A stretch of 64,000 bases of DNA from Cytophagaceae bacterium (GCA_947450365.1 CANFVE010000005.1:39096-103095); one strand, 5' to 3'. Numbered from the stretch's first letter, positions 1 through 10,389 are shown. Made by a program: numbers and translations. The notes: generated by a model from the sequence alone, not told the origin.

Positions 1-735
1 CATAAACTCCACGATCAAAAAGGATCCTAAGGTTTTCATGACAAATTCCCCTAATCCTGTGGCACATGCACCACCCACTTCATCGTCGCAATACACCGCC
101 CCACCGATGATGGGGGAATCCCCGACCCGACCATGCATTTTAAACGCCATTCCACTCGTCGAACAGGCCCCCGCGATTTCTCCCGCTTTTCCCAAAGCCA
201 AAAGTCCAATCGTGTCATGCCGTTCAATGTTCACTTTAGGCTCATATTTGGCCACTTTTTTCCATTCTTCCCAGGCTTTTTTCGATTTTTCAGTTAGAAG
301 ATTTTCTTTTTTGAATCCTTGTTCTAAGGCGAATTGCAAAGCTCCCGCCCCCGATAACATCACATGCGGTGTTTTTTCCATCACAGCTCTGGCCACGGAA
401 ATCGGATGCATGATGCCTTCCAAAAACGTCACTGAACCGGCATTTCCGAGGTGATCCATGATGCAGGCGTCGAGAGTAACGTGTCCGTCGCGGTCGGGAT
501 ACCCGCCATACCCCACCGTTGTCTCGTTCGGATCTGCCTCAGGAACCCAGGCGCCCGCTTCCACGCCATCCAAGGCTTTACCGGTTTGCATGATTTTATC
601 CCAGCCGGCTTTGGTTCCTTTTTCATTCTTCCAAGTCGCGATGATGATCGGTTCTGGGGCAATGGTTTTCGCCTGGCTTGTGGCGGCTAATCCTAATAGG
701 GTGGTGCTTTGTAAAAAAGTTCGTCTACGCATCAT
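1..735 (-). CDS. N4-(beta-N-acetylglucosaminyl)-L-asparaginase (glycosylasparaginase-like Ntn hydrolase), Tat-type signal, 3' end outside window
   Basis: Reverse-strand translation by eye: MMRRRTFLQSTTLLGLAATSQAKTIAPEPIIIATWKNEKGTKAGWDKIMQTGKALDGVEAGAWVPEADPNETTVGYGGYPDRDGHVTLDACIMDHLGNAGSVTFLEGIMHPISVARAVMEKTPHVMLSGAGALQFA...ERHDTIGLLALGKAGEIAGACSTSGMAFKMHGRVGDSPIIGGAVYCDDEVGGACATGLGE; HDTIG precursor cleavage site. Absent from the ORF track because it runs off the window edge. Confidence 0.9.
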   Translation of the reverse strand, partial: MMRRRTFLQSTTLLGLAATSQAKTIAPEPIIIATWKNEKGTKAGWDKIMQTGKALDGVEAGAWVPEADPNETTVGYGGYPDRDGHVTLDACIMDHLGNAGSVTFLEGIMHPISVARAVMEKTPHVMLSGAGALQFALEQGFKKENLLTEKSKKAWEEWKKVAKYEPKVNIERHDTIGLLALGKAGEIAGACSTSGMAFKMHGRVGDSPIIGGAVYCDDEVGGACATGLGEFVMKTLGSFLIVEFM

Positions 736-801
736 GATTTATTCCAAATTGTATTAAATTGTCTTTCTAAAATAAAACAAATTCTTCGAATTTTCTCATC
801 A

Positions 802-3243
802 ATGAAAGCAATTAAATCGATTTTCCCCCTGATTTGTGCGGTTATTTTTACCTATGCACTGAATCGAAGCTGGGGAACTACACCGCCCTTCGGTAAATTA
901 CTTAGTCCTTTTCATGGCTTTTGGGTGAATGCCGAAAATCCGGAGACGGAGGAAGCATCTTTGGAACTTTTAAAAATCCCAGGATTAACAGCGGAAGTTC
1001 AAGTTATTTATGACGAAATGGGTGTTCCGCACGTCTTTGCGAAAAACGACCATGACTTGTTTATGGCGCAGGGCTATTTGACCGCCAAAGATCGTTTGTG
1101 GCAAATGGAATTTCAAACCCATTTTGCCGGCGGGCGAATTTCCGAAATCGTCGGAGAAAAAGGAATGGGCTCGGATCAATTCCAACGCCGAATGGGCTCC
1201 ATTTATGGTGCCGAAAAATCCTTTGAAGGCATGAAGGAGGATCCGAAGGCGGAAGAAGCGTTGAATGCCTATTCGGATGGGGTGAATGCGTATATTTCGG
1301 GTTTGTCGGAACGTCAATTGCCCCTCGAATACAAATTACTTGATTACAAACCGGAGACTTGGACGCCGATCAAAAGTGCTTTGTTCTTAAAGAATATGTC
1401 TTTTGTTTTGGCTTCCGGAACGGATGATTTAAAAATGACCAATATTTTGCGGAAATATGGCAAAAAAGTGGCGGAGGATTTATTTCCCAATTATCCATTC
1501 GATGAAAGTCCGATCATTCCCGTGGGTAGTCCGATCGATTTTAAACCGGTACCCATTCCGGCGGGACCAGCTGATTTTACGGGCTTAGGAAGTTCGATGT
1601 CGACGCCAGAAAAGGATCCGAACATCGGTTCGAATAACTGGGCCGTGGCTGGAAATAAAACCGTTTCTGGTTTGCCGATGTTGGCCAATGACCCGCATTT
1701 GACCTTGCAATTGCCTTCGATTTGGTACCAAATGCAATTGGTGGCTCCGGGGGTCAACGTATATGGTTCCACCATGCCCGGAACGCCGAATGTCATTATT
1801 GGATTCAACAAAAACGTCGCATGGGGCGTAACGAACGTCGGATCGGATGTGCTGGATTGGTACCAAGTGAAATTTAAAGATGCTTCCAAACGGGAATATT
1901 GGCACGATGGAAAATGGAAAAAAACGACGCTTCGGATTGAGACCTTTAAGGTGAAGGGCAAGGAGAATTTTGTGGATACGATTTTCTTTACGCATCATGG
2001 TCCAGTGGTGTATTTGAGTCATGAGAAACCTTTCCGGTCGAATATTCCGGTGGGACATGCCTTGCGATGGATTGCGCATGAAAAATCGCAGGAATTGTCG
2101 ACCTTTTTCCAATTAAACCGCGCGAAAAACTACGAAGACTATAAAAAAGCCTTATCCTTTTATTCTGCCCCTGCACAAAATTTCGTGTTTGCGAGTAATG
2201 AGGGCGATATCGCCTTGTGGGTGAATGGCAAGTTTCCATTAAAGGCGCCTTTGCAAGGAAAATATTTATTGGATGGGACCAATGCGGCGGCGGATTGGCA
2301 AGGATTTATTCCGCAAGAGCATAATCCACATGTGAAGAATCCGGTACGGGGTTTTGTGAGTTCGGCGAATCAGTTTTCGACGGACCCGAGCTATCCGTAT
2401 TATTTGGGTTGGCAATATGCCCCATCGGAGCGGGGTCGACGGATTAACGAGCGCCTAAGCGTCATGAATAAAATCAACATGGATTCCTTGAGAGGTTTGC
2501 AAAATGACAATTTTAATATTCGGGCCCGCAAGGTATTGCCTTTGTTAATGGCACATGTGAAAACGAATTCAGCTTCGCAGGCGAAGGCTCTGGCGGCATT
2601 GAAGGCATGGAATTTGCAAAATTCACCGGAATCGGTTGGGGCGACGATCTTTGAAACGTGGGTGTTGACTTTACAAGATCAGGTGTGGGATGATGAGTTC
2701 TCGGCCGATGAAAAAGTGCCCATGAATCGTCCAGCGATGGATCGTTTGATCCGGATGATGGAAGCGGAACCGCAGGCGATTTGGTGGGATAATGTGAAAA
2801 CGGCTTCGAAAAAAGAGACGATGCAGGATATTATTTCGAGTTCTTTTGGGGCTTCGGTGGATTCATTGACGAAACAACATGGTCCTTTGGGTTCCGAGTG
2901 GGCTTGGTATAAACACAAACAAACCGGTGTTCGGCATTTAATTCCTGGCATGGACGCATTAAGTCGTTTGAATATCCCGATTGGCGGTGGGGGAAGTATT
3001 GTGAATGCGGCAACAACCAAAACCGGTCCGTCCTGGCGGATGGTAGTCGAACTTTCGAAAGAAGGAAAACCGAAAGCTTACGGGGTATATCCGGGGGGAC
3101 AATCGGGAAATCCGGGTAGCGCGCATTATGATGATTTAATTGATACCTGGGCCAAAGGCGACTTAAAAACGCTTTTGTACATGGAAAATCCGGATCAAAA
3201 ATCCCCTCGATTACGTAAAAAAATCGTTTTATCTTCAAAATAA
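802..3243 (+). CDS. Penicillin acylase family protein (Ntn hydrolase)
   Basis: 813 aa; YDEMGVPHVFAKNDHDLFMAQGYLTAKDRLWQME N-terminus and GSNNWAVAGNKTVSG autocleavage/nucleophile region typical of penicillin amidase family. Confidence 0.92.
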   Translation: MKAIKSIFPLICAVIFTYALNRSWGTTPPFGKLLSPFHGFWVNAENPETEEASLELLKIPGLTAEVQVIYDEMGVPHVFAKNDHDLFMAQGYLTAKDRLWQMEFQTHFAGGRISEIVGEKGMGSDQFQRRMGSIYGAEKSFEGMKEDPKAEEALNAYSDGVNAYISGLSERQLPLEYKLLDYKPETWTPIKSALFLKNMSFVLASGTDDLKMTNILRKYGKKVAEDLFPNYPFDESPIIPVGSPIDFKPVPIPAGPADFTGLGSSMSTPEKDPNIGSNNWAVAGNKTVSGLPMLANDPHLTLQLPSIWYQMQLVAPGVNVYGSTMPGTPNVIIGFNKNVAWGVTNVGSDVLDWYQVKFKDASKREYWHDGKWKKTTLRIETFKVKGKENFVDTIFFTHHGPVVYLSHEKPFRSNIPVGHALRWIAHEKSQELSTFFQLNRAKNYEDYKKALSFYSAPAQNFVFASNEGDIALWVNGKFPLKAPLQGKYLLDGTNAAADWQGFIPQEHNPHVKNPVRGFVSSANQFSTDPSYPYYLGWQYAPSERGRRINERLSVMNKINMDSLRGLQNDNFNIRARKVLPLLMAHVKTNSASQAKALAALKAWNLQNSPESVGATIFETWVLTLQDQVWDDEFSADEKVPMNRPAMDRLIRMMEAEPQAIWWDNVKTASKKETMQDIISSSFGASVDSLTKQHGPLGSEWAWYKHKQTGVRHLIPGMDALSRLNIPIGGGGSIVNAATTKTGPSWRMVVELSKEGKPKAYGVYPGGQSGNPGSAHYDDLIDTWAKGDLKTLLYMENPDQKSPRLRKKIVLSSK

Positions 3244-3248
3244 ACTAG

Positions 3249-3614
3249 ATGAAAAAGAAATTAAATGCTTCTTATCAATTCGCGGTGGTCGTGATTCTCA
3301 TGGTTTTGGGAGCTATCGTGAATGTGTATTTGCCTTGGTATGTCATGGGGCTTGTTTTTGCCGTCTTGGGGCTGGTGTTAGCCTTGCCTGCAGGCGCGGG
3401 TTTTCGTTTAGGATTTGTGTCGGGTTTTCTGCTGTGGACTTTGGCAGCGGTGCTGGTGAATGTGCAACATCCGAGTTCATTGCCTGAACGAATGGCTAAA
3501 GTCCTACCATTGGGAGGAAATGTGATGGCTTTATATGCGGTAACTGGTTTAATTGGAGGCATTTATGGAGGAATTTGGTTGTGGGCCGGGGCAAGATTAA
3601 GACAGAAATCATAA
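3249..3614 (+). CDS. Small multi-pass membrane protein of unknown function
   Basis: 121 aa, several hydrophobic segments, starts 5 nt after the upstream stop; probably cotranscribed. Confidence 0.6.
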   Translation: MKKKLNASYQFAVVVILMVLGAIVNVYLPWYVMGLVFAVLGLVLALPAGAGFRLGFVSGFLLWTLAAVLVNVQHPSSLPERMAKVLPLGGNVMALYAVTGLIGGIYGGIWLWAGARLRQKS

Positions 3615-3681
3615 AATTTTAGGACAAACGATACAGACCTTGTATATTTGTTGTTCATCCATTTACAAAAATTAAAAACAC

Positions 3682-4266
3682 GTGAAAAATTTACCTTATG
3701 TTTGGTTGGGCATTTTAACCATCGCAATTGGATTTTTATTTTTTAAACCAGCAGGAAACGGAGGGTCAGGATTAGGTGCATCGACTGCCGATGGAAAACG
3801 AATTGTATTTGTAAATTCCGATTCATTATTGGCCAATTACCAATTTTACAAAGACGCTCAAAAAGAATTCGAAAATAAAGGATACCGCTTACAAGTGGAT
3901 TTAGGCCAAAAAGAACGCTCATTGCAAGCTGAATTGCAAGCGATCCAACAACGTGCTTCAGCCATGACCCAAGCGGAATTGCAAGCAGCGGATATGACCT
4001 TGAAGAAAAAAGGGGCGGAGTTGCAGCAATACAGCCAGCAAAAACAAGCCGAATTAGGGCAAGAGCAAGCCAAGAAAAACGAAGAATTGTATAATAACAT
4101 TCGTGAATATATCTTGAAAGTGAACAAAGAAAACAAATACGAATTCGTATTAGGTTATTCCAAAATCGGTGGAGGCATTTTATTCGCGGATGCTTCTGTG
4201 GATGTTACTCAAAAAATGATTGAGGGATTGAATAAGGAATATGCTGCCAAGAAAGGCGATAAATAA
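3682..4266 (+). CDS. OmpH/Skp family periplasmic chaperone
   Basis: GTG start; N-terminal hydrophobic segment, KRIVFVNSDSLLANYQFYKDAQKEFENKGYRLQ then long coiled-coil, typical of OmpH/Skp. Confidence 0.8.
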   Translation: MKNLPYVWLGILTIAIGFLFFKPAGNGGSGLGASTADGKRIVFVNSDSLLANYQFYKDAQKEFENKGYRLQVDLGQKERSLQAELQAIQQRASAMTQAELQAADMTLKKKGAELQQYSQQKQAELGQEQAKKNEELYNNIREYILKVNKENKYEFVLGYSKIGGGILFADASVDVTQKMIEGLNKEYAAKKGDK

Positions 4267-4285
4267 GCAAAATTTATAAGAATAG

Positions 4286-4315
4286 GCCACGCAGGAAACC
4301 TGTGTGGCTTTTTTT
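4286..4315 (+). terminator. Rho-independent terminator after the Skp-like gene
   Basis: gccacgcagg-aaa-cctgtgtggc stem followed by ttttttt. Confidence 0.85.
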
Positions 4316-4326
4316 ATGTAGGACGA

Positions 4327-4788
4327 ATGGCAAAGGAGAAAATCCAAAAAACTGTTGAGATTAAAAATCGTCGGGCATCCTTTGAATACAGTTTCATCGA
4401 TACCTTCACGGCGGGTTTGGTATTGACTGGGACCGAAATCAAATCCATTCGCCAGGGGAAGGCGAATTTGACGGATTCTTATTGCCTTTTTTTACAGGAA
4501 GAATTGTTTGTGCGCAATATGCACATATCCAAATACGACGAAGGCACGCACTTTAACCATGATCCTTTGCGCGATCGTAAATTACTTCTTTCCAAACGTG
4601 AATTGGGGAAACTCCAAAAGGAATTAAAAAATGTGGGCCTAACGATTATCCCGACACGTTTATTTATTTCCGACAAAGGCTATGCCAAATTGAATTTCGC
4701 ACTGGCCAAAGGAAAGAAGACCTTCGATAAACGAGACGACATCAAAGAAAAAGATGTGAAGCGCGACATGGATCGCTCAATGGCCTAG
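4327..4788 (+). CDS. smpB: SsrA-binding protein SmpB
   Basis: [40 protein letters not shown] and C-terminal [23 protein letters not shown]. Confidence 0.97.
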   Translation: MAKEKIQKTVEIKNRRASFEYSFIDTFTAGLVLTGTEIKSIRQGKANLTDSYCLFLQEELFVRNMHISKYDEGTHFNHDPLRDRKLLLSKRELGKLQKELKNVGLTIIPTRLFISDKGYAKLNFALAKGKKTFDKRDDIKEKDVKRDMDRSMA

Positions 4789-5321
4789 TTCCGCAGCCGC
4801 TTAACGATTTTCACGGCTGACATAATCAGTACCGCAAAGGCCACAAATCCTATCAAACCATAGACCCAATCTAGGGTATTTTTCGCAACGACTAAAAACA
4901 CCACAGCAACTAATAAGATCGTTGCGATTTCATTGAAAAGCCGCAATTGATTCCCAGATAAAACAAAGCGCTTGGCGCGAAAAGCCAGAATCAAATGCCG
5001 GCAGTAAAAATGATATACTGTAATCCCAACGACGAAAGCAAGTTTCAAATGCAACCAGGCTTGGCTTCCAAACGAATCTAGCCAAGCAGTGTAAATCAAA
5101 CTTAGCCCCGTGATCCAAGTTAAAAACATTGCAGGAATCATGATCGCATTAAATAAAACCTTTTCCATTTTTTCAAATTGGGCAGAAAGGATTTCTTTTT
5201 CTTGGCTTGTTTTGTCTTGTGCTTCAGCATGGTAAACCAAAAGCCGTGGCAAATAAAAGAGTCCCGCAAACCAGGACACCACAAAAATTATGTGCAAGGA
5301 TTTTAGGAGTTCATAGTTCAT
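4785..5321 (-). CDS. hemJ: HemJ-like protoporphyrinogen oxidase / CopD-like membrane protein
   Basis: [29 protein letters not shown]-terminus, four hydrophobic helices, ~178 aa. Confidence 0.75.
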   Translation of the reverse strand: MNYELLKSLHIIFVVSWFAGLFYLPRLLVYHAEAQDKTSQEKEILSAQFEKMEKVLFNAIMIPAMFLTWITGLSLIYTAWLDSFGSQAWLHLKLAFVVGITVYHFYCRHLILAFRAKRFVLSGNQLRLFNEIATILLVAVVFLVVAKNTLDWVYGLIGFVAFAVLIMSAVKIVKRLRN

Positions 5322-6061
5322 GAGGCTTTTTGATAGCGTTTAAATAAACTATTGATTTTCAATTGGATCACTCCGAAAATCGCTTCTTTGAAGATGTTTG
5401 CCGACATCTTGCTCGTTCCTTTCGTACGATCCGTAAAAATGATGGGTACTTCTTGCAGGGTAAATCCGAATTTCCAAGTGCTGAATTTCATTTCAACCTG
5501 GAATGCATAGCCGATGAATTTAATCTGATCTAAATCTATCGTTTCCAACACCTTTCGTCGGTAACAGACAAATCCCGCCGTAGCGTCTTGCACCGGCATG
5601 CCGGTGATGAAACGCACATAAAATCCGGCGAAATAGGACATGAGCACGCGACCCATGGGCCAATTAACGACATTCACGCCATGGATGTAGCGAGAACCAA
5701 TGGCCATGTCGGCCGGTTGGTTTCCTGTGGAACAGGCTTCGTATAAGCGAACTAAATCTTCAGGATTATGGGAGAAATCCGCATCCATTTCAAAAATGAA
5801 TTCATAGGCTTTGGCCAGGGCCCAACGAAATCCAGCAATATAGGCCGTTCCAAGGCCCAATTTCCCTTGACGTTCAAGCAAAAATACCTGGTCAGGATGC
5901 AGAATTTGTAGGCGTTTTACCTCGGTTGCAGTCCCGTCCGGACTTCCATCGTCGACGATCAGGACGTGGAAATCGGGTTTTAGGCTCAACACCTTTTCGA
6001 TGATGGCTTGAATATTCTCAATTTCGTTGTACGTCGGGATGATGACGATTCTATTGCTCAT
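5318..6061 (-). CDS. Polyprenol monophosphomannose synthase-like GT2 glycosyltransferase
   Basis: IIPTYNEIENIQAIIEKVL, VDDGSPDGTA, MDADFSHNPEDL, GSRYIHG motifs. Confidence 0.9.
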   Translation of the reverse strand: MSNRIVIIPTYNEIENIQAIIEKVLSLKPDFHVLIVDDGSPDGTATEVKRLQILHPDQVFLLERQGKLGLGTAYIAGFRWALAKAYEFIFEMDADFSHNPEDLVRLYEACSTGNQPADMAIGSRYIHGVNVVNWPMGRVLMSYFAGFYVRFITGMPVQDATAGFVCYRRKVLETIDLDQIKFIGYAFQVEMKFSTWKFGFTLQEVPIIFTDRTKGTSKMSANIFKEAIFGVIQLKINSLFKRYQKAS

Positions 6062-6626
6062 GTTGCTGCGTTGGATGACGAAAACAATTCGTCAAATGAT
6101 CATTTACCATGCCAGCAGCCTGCATGAAAGCATAACAGATGGTTGGCCCCACAAATCGGAACCCCTGTTTCTTTAAGGCCTTGCTCATGTGCTCCGAAAT
6201 CTCGGTGCTTGGAGGTATTTCCTTCAGGTGATGGAATTGGTTTAGGATTGGGCGATGGGCCACAAATCCCCAAATAAATCGGTCAAAGCTACCAAATTTT
6301 TCCTGAATTTCGATGAATGCCTTCGCATTCGTTTTGACGGATTGTATTTTCAGTCGATTTCGAATGATTTTTGGGTTCTGCATCGCCTGAGCCATTTTTT
6401 CTTCAGGCCATTCTGCCAAAACGTGGTAATCAAACTGCTCAAAAACGGCTCGAAAATCATCCCGTTTGCGTAAAATGGTGATCCAACTTAAGCCCGATTG
6501 AAATCCTTCTAGAATCAGTATTTCAAATAATTTGGCATCCGAATGCTCCGGTACTCCCCATTCTGTATCATGATACTTTTTATATAGAGCATCCCCTTGA
6601 CACCAAGGGCAACGATTGACTTCCAT
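6051..6626 (-). CDS. tag: DNA-3-methyladenine glycosylase I
   Basis: RCPWCQGDALYKKYHDTEWGVPEHSDAKLFEILILEGFQSGLSWITILRKR; GPTICYAFMQAAGMVNDH. Confidence 0.95.
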   Translation of the reverse strand: MEVNRCPWCQGDALYKKYHDTEWGVPEHSDAKLFEILILEGFQSGLSWITILRKRDDFRAVFEQFDYHVLAEWPEEKMAQAMQNPKIIRNRLKIQSVKTNAKAFIEIQEKFGSFDRFIWGFVAHRPILNQFHHLKEIPPSTEISEHMSKALKKQGFRFVGPTICYAFMQAAGMVNDHLTNCFRHPTQQHEQ

Positions 6627-6744
6627 CTTATTTGTAAATTATAAAACAAAATACCTGAAAAAAATGAATAAATGGATCAGTAAACGCATCAATTGAAATA
6701 ATTATCAAGTATTTGATTTTTTTAAGCGTAGCTTTGTGACAGTT

Positions 6745-6908
6745 TTGGGTGTGTCCGTTCGTCGGAACGAATCACTTAATAGGGAATCTGGTTAAAATCC
6801 AGGACTGTCCCCGCAACTGTACATTTTCAAAATGCTTTTCCGCATCGCCACTGGGTTCGCCCGGGAAGGTAGAAAAGAAACGAAAATAAGTCAGGAGACC
6901 TGCCTAAA
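6745..6908 (+). ncRNA. Cobalamin (AdoCbl) riboswitch
   Basis: agggaatctggttaaaatccaggactgtccccgcaactgta ... gtcaggagacctgcc: B12-box and core signature (GGGAA...ACTGTCCCCGCAACTGTA...AGTCAGGAGACCTGCC), immediately upstream of a BtuB-like receptor gene. Confidence 0.95.
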
Positions 6909-6993
6909 ACAATTCTTGCTTCGACATTACGGAGGATGGCGAAGAAGCGAGCGTTCGAATACCTTTTTATTTAATTGCCTTTGAGGCACACAC

Positions 6994-8928
6994 ATGTCGT
7001 ATTGTTTTAACCCGCGAATCGCGTTGGTTCTTTGCTTTATTTGCTTAGCATCAAGCGCTTTTGCCCAAAATCTTCGTCAAGATACCCTTCGCGAAGTCCA
7101 AGTTACCGCACCTAAATACCCTGAAAAAATGTCCCGCACGGGCAAGGTGGTTAGCATTATTTCGAATGCCCAAATTCAAGCGAGTATGGGCAAGGGTCTC
7201 GGCGAATTATTGCAAGAACAAGTGGGCATCCAAGTCGTAGGCGCCCGTAGCGCTCCCGGCTCGAATCAGGAAATTTATGTACGTGGGGCCAATACGGGCC
7301 ACGTACTTTTATTGATCGATGGCTTTCCTGTCAATGACCCCTCTCATATTAGTCAGGTGATGGATTGGAATTTGATTAATTTGGCCAATATCGAACGCAT
7401 CGAAATTCTAAAAGGCGGCCAATCCACGCTGTATGGCTCTGATGCGATGGCAGGGGTAATTAATTTAGTGACTCGAAAAACCAATGCCCCCAAAACCCAA
7501 GGCTCAGTTCAGTTACAAGCCGGCGGCTTTGGGACCTATCGTGCGCAGGCCAATTGGCAAGTAAAATTGGGAAAAAACCAAATCGGTCTTTCTGCCCAAA
7601 ACTTCCAAACACAGGGTTTTTCAAGTGCATTTGTGCCCAATGGAAAAGGCGAAGCGGATGGATTTCGCCATCAAAACCTTCAGCTGTCCTATTCTCGTCC
7701 CCTGAGTACCCATGCGAACTTGGATGTGCAATATCAGGCCCAACAATACCAAGGCAACCTTGATGCCGGGCCATTCCTCGACGATCAGGATTATACCTCC
7801 AAGGCAATTTCGCATTCCCTTCGGGGCCAAGTTTCCTATCGTTTTGTGAACAGTGAGGCGTTTTTAAGGGGATTTCAGGATTTGATCCAACGTGATTTTA
7901 TCAACGACTCCACCTCCATCGTCCCCAATGCCTGGTCTACCTATAGTTCCTCGAAGTATCGCGGCGTGAATCAGGGCTTGGAATATTTTCAAAAATGGCA
8001 ATTATCCGCTGACCTGCATGCCATCGCCGGCATCGAATATCGCCGACAAGCCACCGACCAATCCGATTTTTCCATCTCCTCTTATGGTCGTTATGATTCC
8101 CCCTCGCTATCTGAAAAACAAGCAAATCAGTCGCTTTTAGGGGTATATGTGACTTTTCAAAAAGATTGGTCTCGGAAATTCGGCGTGGAAGTCGGGTCGC
8201 GCTGGAATCGTCAGTCGACCTTCGGGGATTTTAGTACCTTAAGCCTGAATCCCTATTGGCATTATGCGGAGGCTGGGAAACTCTTTTTTAACTATTATTC
8301 GAGCTTTAAAACACCGTCCTTATATCAATTGTATTCGCCTTATGGGAATTTGAATTTGCAAGCCGAGAGGGGTACAACCATTGAATTGGGTTTGGAACAA
8401 AAAATAGGTCCTTTGAAGACTCGCTTGGTCGGTTTTCAAAATGATGTAAGTTCCGGAATTGTGTTTCAATCCATGGATGTGGAGCCCTATGGCCAGTATC
8501 AGAATATTGCCAAACAAAAAATCAAGGGGCTGGAGGTGGAATTAAGTTACCAAGAAAAAGCCTGGACTCTTGAGGGTAATTATACCTATTTATGGTCGGA
8601 TACGACCTATTCGGCGCTGATTCGTCGGCCAGCGCACCAAGCTCAGATCCGAGCCATCTTCCGACCTACCGCCAAATGGCAATTCCAGGCTAGTGTCCAA
8701 TACGTAGGCGAACGTAAAGATTTGTTTTTCGACGAGGCCGTGTATGCCTCCGTGCCTAAAAATTTGACAGGATATTTCTGGACAGAACTGCAAGTGGGAT
8801 ATCAAATGACACCCAAAATTCGTTGGAATTTTTTGCTCAAAAACGCACTTAATCAAGACATTACGGAATTGTATGGCTATACGGGTCAGGCACGAAATGT
8901 ACAATTGACCTGCGTGATTGCGTGGTAA
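6994..8928 (+). CDS. btuB: TonB-dependent outer-membrane receptor, BtuB-like (cobalamin uptake)
   Basis: Plug domain QASMGKGLGELLQEQVGIQVVGARSAPGSNQEIYVRGANTGHVLLLIDGFPVND...SDAMAGVINLVTRK; downstream of cobalamin riboswitch. Confidence 0.88.
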   Translation: MSYCFNPRIALVLCFICLASSAFAQNLRQDTLREVQVTAPKYPEKMSRTGKVVSIISNAQIQASMGKGLGELLQEQVGIQVVGARSAPGSNQEIYVRGANTGHVLLLIDGFPVNDPSHISQVMDWNLINLANIERIEILKGGQSTLYGSDAMAGVINLVTRKTNAPKTQGSVQLQAGGFGTYRAQANWQVKLGKNQIGLSAQNFQTQGFSSAFVPNGKGEADGFRHQNLQLSYSRPLSTHANLDVQYQAQQYQGNLDAGPFLDDQDYTSKAISHSLRGQVSYRFVNSEAFLRGFQDLIQRDFINDSTSIVPNAWSTYSSSKYRGVNQGLEYFQKWQLSADLHAIAGIEYRRQATDQSDFSISSYGRYDSPSLSEKQANQSLLGVYVTFQKDWSRKFGVEVGSRWNRQSTFGDFSTLSLNPYWHYAEAGKLFFNYYSSFKTPSLYQLYSPYGNLNLQAERGTTIELGLEQKIGPLKTRLVGFQNDVSSGIVFQSMDVEPYGQYQNIAKQKIKGLEVELSYQEKAWTLEGNYTYLWSDTTYSALIRRPAHQAQIRAIFRPTAKWQFQASVQYVGERKDLFFDEAVYASVPKNLTGYFWTELQVGYQMTPKIRWNFLLKNALNQDITELYGYTGQARNVQLTCVIAW

Positions 8929-8963
8929 TTCCGGGGTGAATATGAACGAAGTATGGTCGTTTT

Positions 8964-9500
8964 TTACGGCTTAAAGCGTTCGTATACATCTTTTCCGGTG
9001 CTTGGGTCCCGGCCGAATAGTTCGATGTAATAGACAGAAGGCATATATCCGCTATCGTCTACGCTGACAAAGACACGATCGAGGATTTGCAATTTGCCGT
9101 TGATCGGGAATAGGGCAATCGGAGTGCCTTTGGGATCTAATTTGACCACAAATTTTCGTTTTCGGTAGGCCAAAAAATAGCCTTCATAGGCATTCACTTC
9201 GCCTTTGATGGGGTCTGTGTAAAGTCCGTAGGCAAGGGTCCTTTGGATGGTGCTTAATTCTTCTTTTTGGCCTTTTTCGGCGTAGCGAAGCCAATATGTA
9301 TGCACGGGTTGTTTGCTGTTTAGGGATTTATTAGGCAAAACATTTGCGTCATAAACGACCGTATTGGCATTTGAACTTCGTTGGATATAAAAAAGGCGAT
9401 TGGGGGCACTGGGTGGAATAGGAAAACGTTCCCCCATTTTGGCATAAACACTGAGGGATACCCACATGCTTATAACCCATAAAATAAGGGAACGTTTCAT
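8964..9500 (-). CDS. DUF4833 domain-containing exported protein
   Basis: Signal peptide; FPIPPSAPNRLFYIQRSSNANTVVYDANV...HTYWLRYAEKGQKEELSTIQRTLAYGL pattern of DUF4833. Confidence 0.7.
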   Translation of the reverse strand: MKRSLILWVISMWVSLSVYAKMGERFPIPPSAPNRLFYIQRSSNANTVVYDANVLPNKSLNSKQPVHTYWLRYAEKGQKEELSTIQRTLAYGLYTDPIKGEVNAYEGYFLAYRKRKFVVKLDPKGTPIALFPINGKLQILDRVFVSVDDSGYMPSVYYIELFGRDPSTGKDVYERFKP

Positions 9501-9504
9501 GAAT

Positions 9505-10326
9505 TTATTTGAGGCCTTGTTCCATTTTCTCTACAATCTCCTCAGAAATTCCTACGCATGAGAAACCTCCATCGTGGAATAGATTTTGCATGGTTACGCG
9601 GCGCGTTAAATCAGAGAAAAGGGTGATGACATAATCGGCACAATCGTCGGCCGTGGCATTTCCGAGCGGCGACATTTGGTTGGCATATTCGTAAAATGCA
9701 TTAAATCCGCTGATTCCTGTTCCTGCGGTTGTTTTCGTAGGGGATTGGGAAACGGTATTTACGCGAACGCCTTTGGCTTTTCCGTAGTGGTAGCCGTAGC
9801 TACGGGCGATGGATTCGAGCATGGCTTTGGCTTGGGCCATGTCGGTATAATCTGGGAAAGAGCGTTGGGCTGCGATATACGAAAGCGCGACCACGGAACC
9901 GCCTTCGGCGATTGCATCTTTTTTCTGCGCTACTTGCATCATTTTATGGAAAGAAAGCGCGGACACATCGATGGATTTTAAGAACCATTCGTAGTTCAAA
10001 TCGCTGTATTCACGTCCTTTACGGATGTTTGTACTCATACCGATGGAGTGCAATACGAAGTCGACCGGTCCACCTAAAAATTCCATGGACTCGTCGTATA
10101 ATTTTTCTAGGTCTTCGATGGACGTGGCATCTGCGCCGATGATTTTAGCGCCGCATTGTTCAGCTAGGTGATTAATTTCCCCCATTCTCATGGCGAGGGG
10201 AGCGTTCGTTAGTGTAAAAGTGGCGCCTTCTTCGTGAGCGCGTTGGGCGATTTTCCAAGCGATTGAATCCTCGTTTAATGCGCCTGAAATGATTCCTCTT
10301 TTTCCTTTAAGTAAGCCGTATGCCAT
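9505..10326 (-). CDS. fabI: Enoyl-[acyl-carrier-protein] reductase (NADH)
   Basis: LLKGKRGIISGALNEDSIAWKIAQRAHEEGATFTLTNAP, SIGMSTNIRKGREYSDLNYEWFLKSIDVSALSF, GVRVNTVSQSPTKTTAGTGI. Confidence 0.96.
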   Translation of the reverse strand: MAYGLLKGKRGIISGALNEDSIAWKIAQRAHEEGATFTLTNAPLAMRMGEINHLAEQCGAKIIGADATSIEDLEKLYDESMEFLGGPVDFVLHSIGMSTNIRKGREYSDLNYEWFLKSIDVSALSFHKMMQVAQKKDAIAEGGSVVALSYIAAQRSFPDYTDMAQAKAMLESIARSYGYHYGKAKGVRVNTVSQSPTKTTAGTGISGFNAFYEYANQMSPLGNATADDCADYVITLFSDLTRRVTMQNLFHDGGFSCVGISEEIVEKMEQGLK

Positions 10327-10389
10327 ATGGTTTGTTTGATTTTTGGTGCAATTAACGAATTTTTTCTCAGAATAGAATGGAACGAGGCC

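Noticed and set aside
429-662. Minus-strand 77-aa ORF near the window start
   Set aside because: Out of frame with the clear glycosylasparaginase-like reading frame covering 1-735.
4785-4788. CTAG shared by the convergent stop codons of smpB and hemJ
   Set aside because: Ordinary convergent overlap; similar short overlaps occur at 34234-34245 and 39910-39917.
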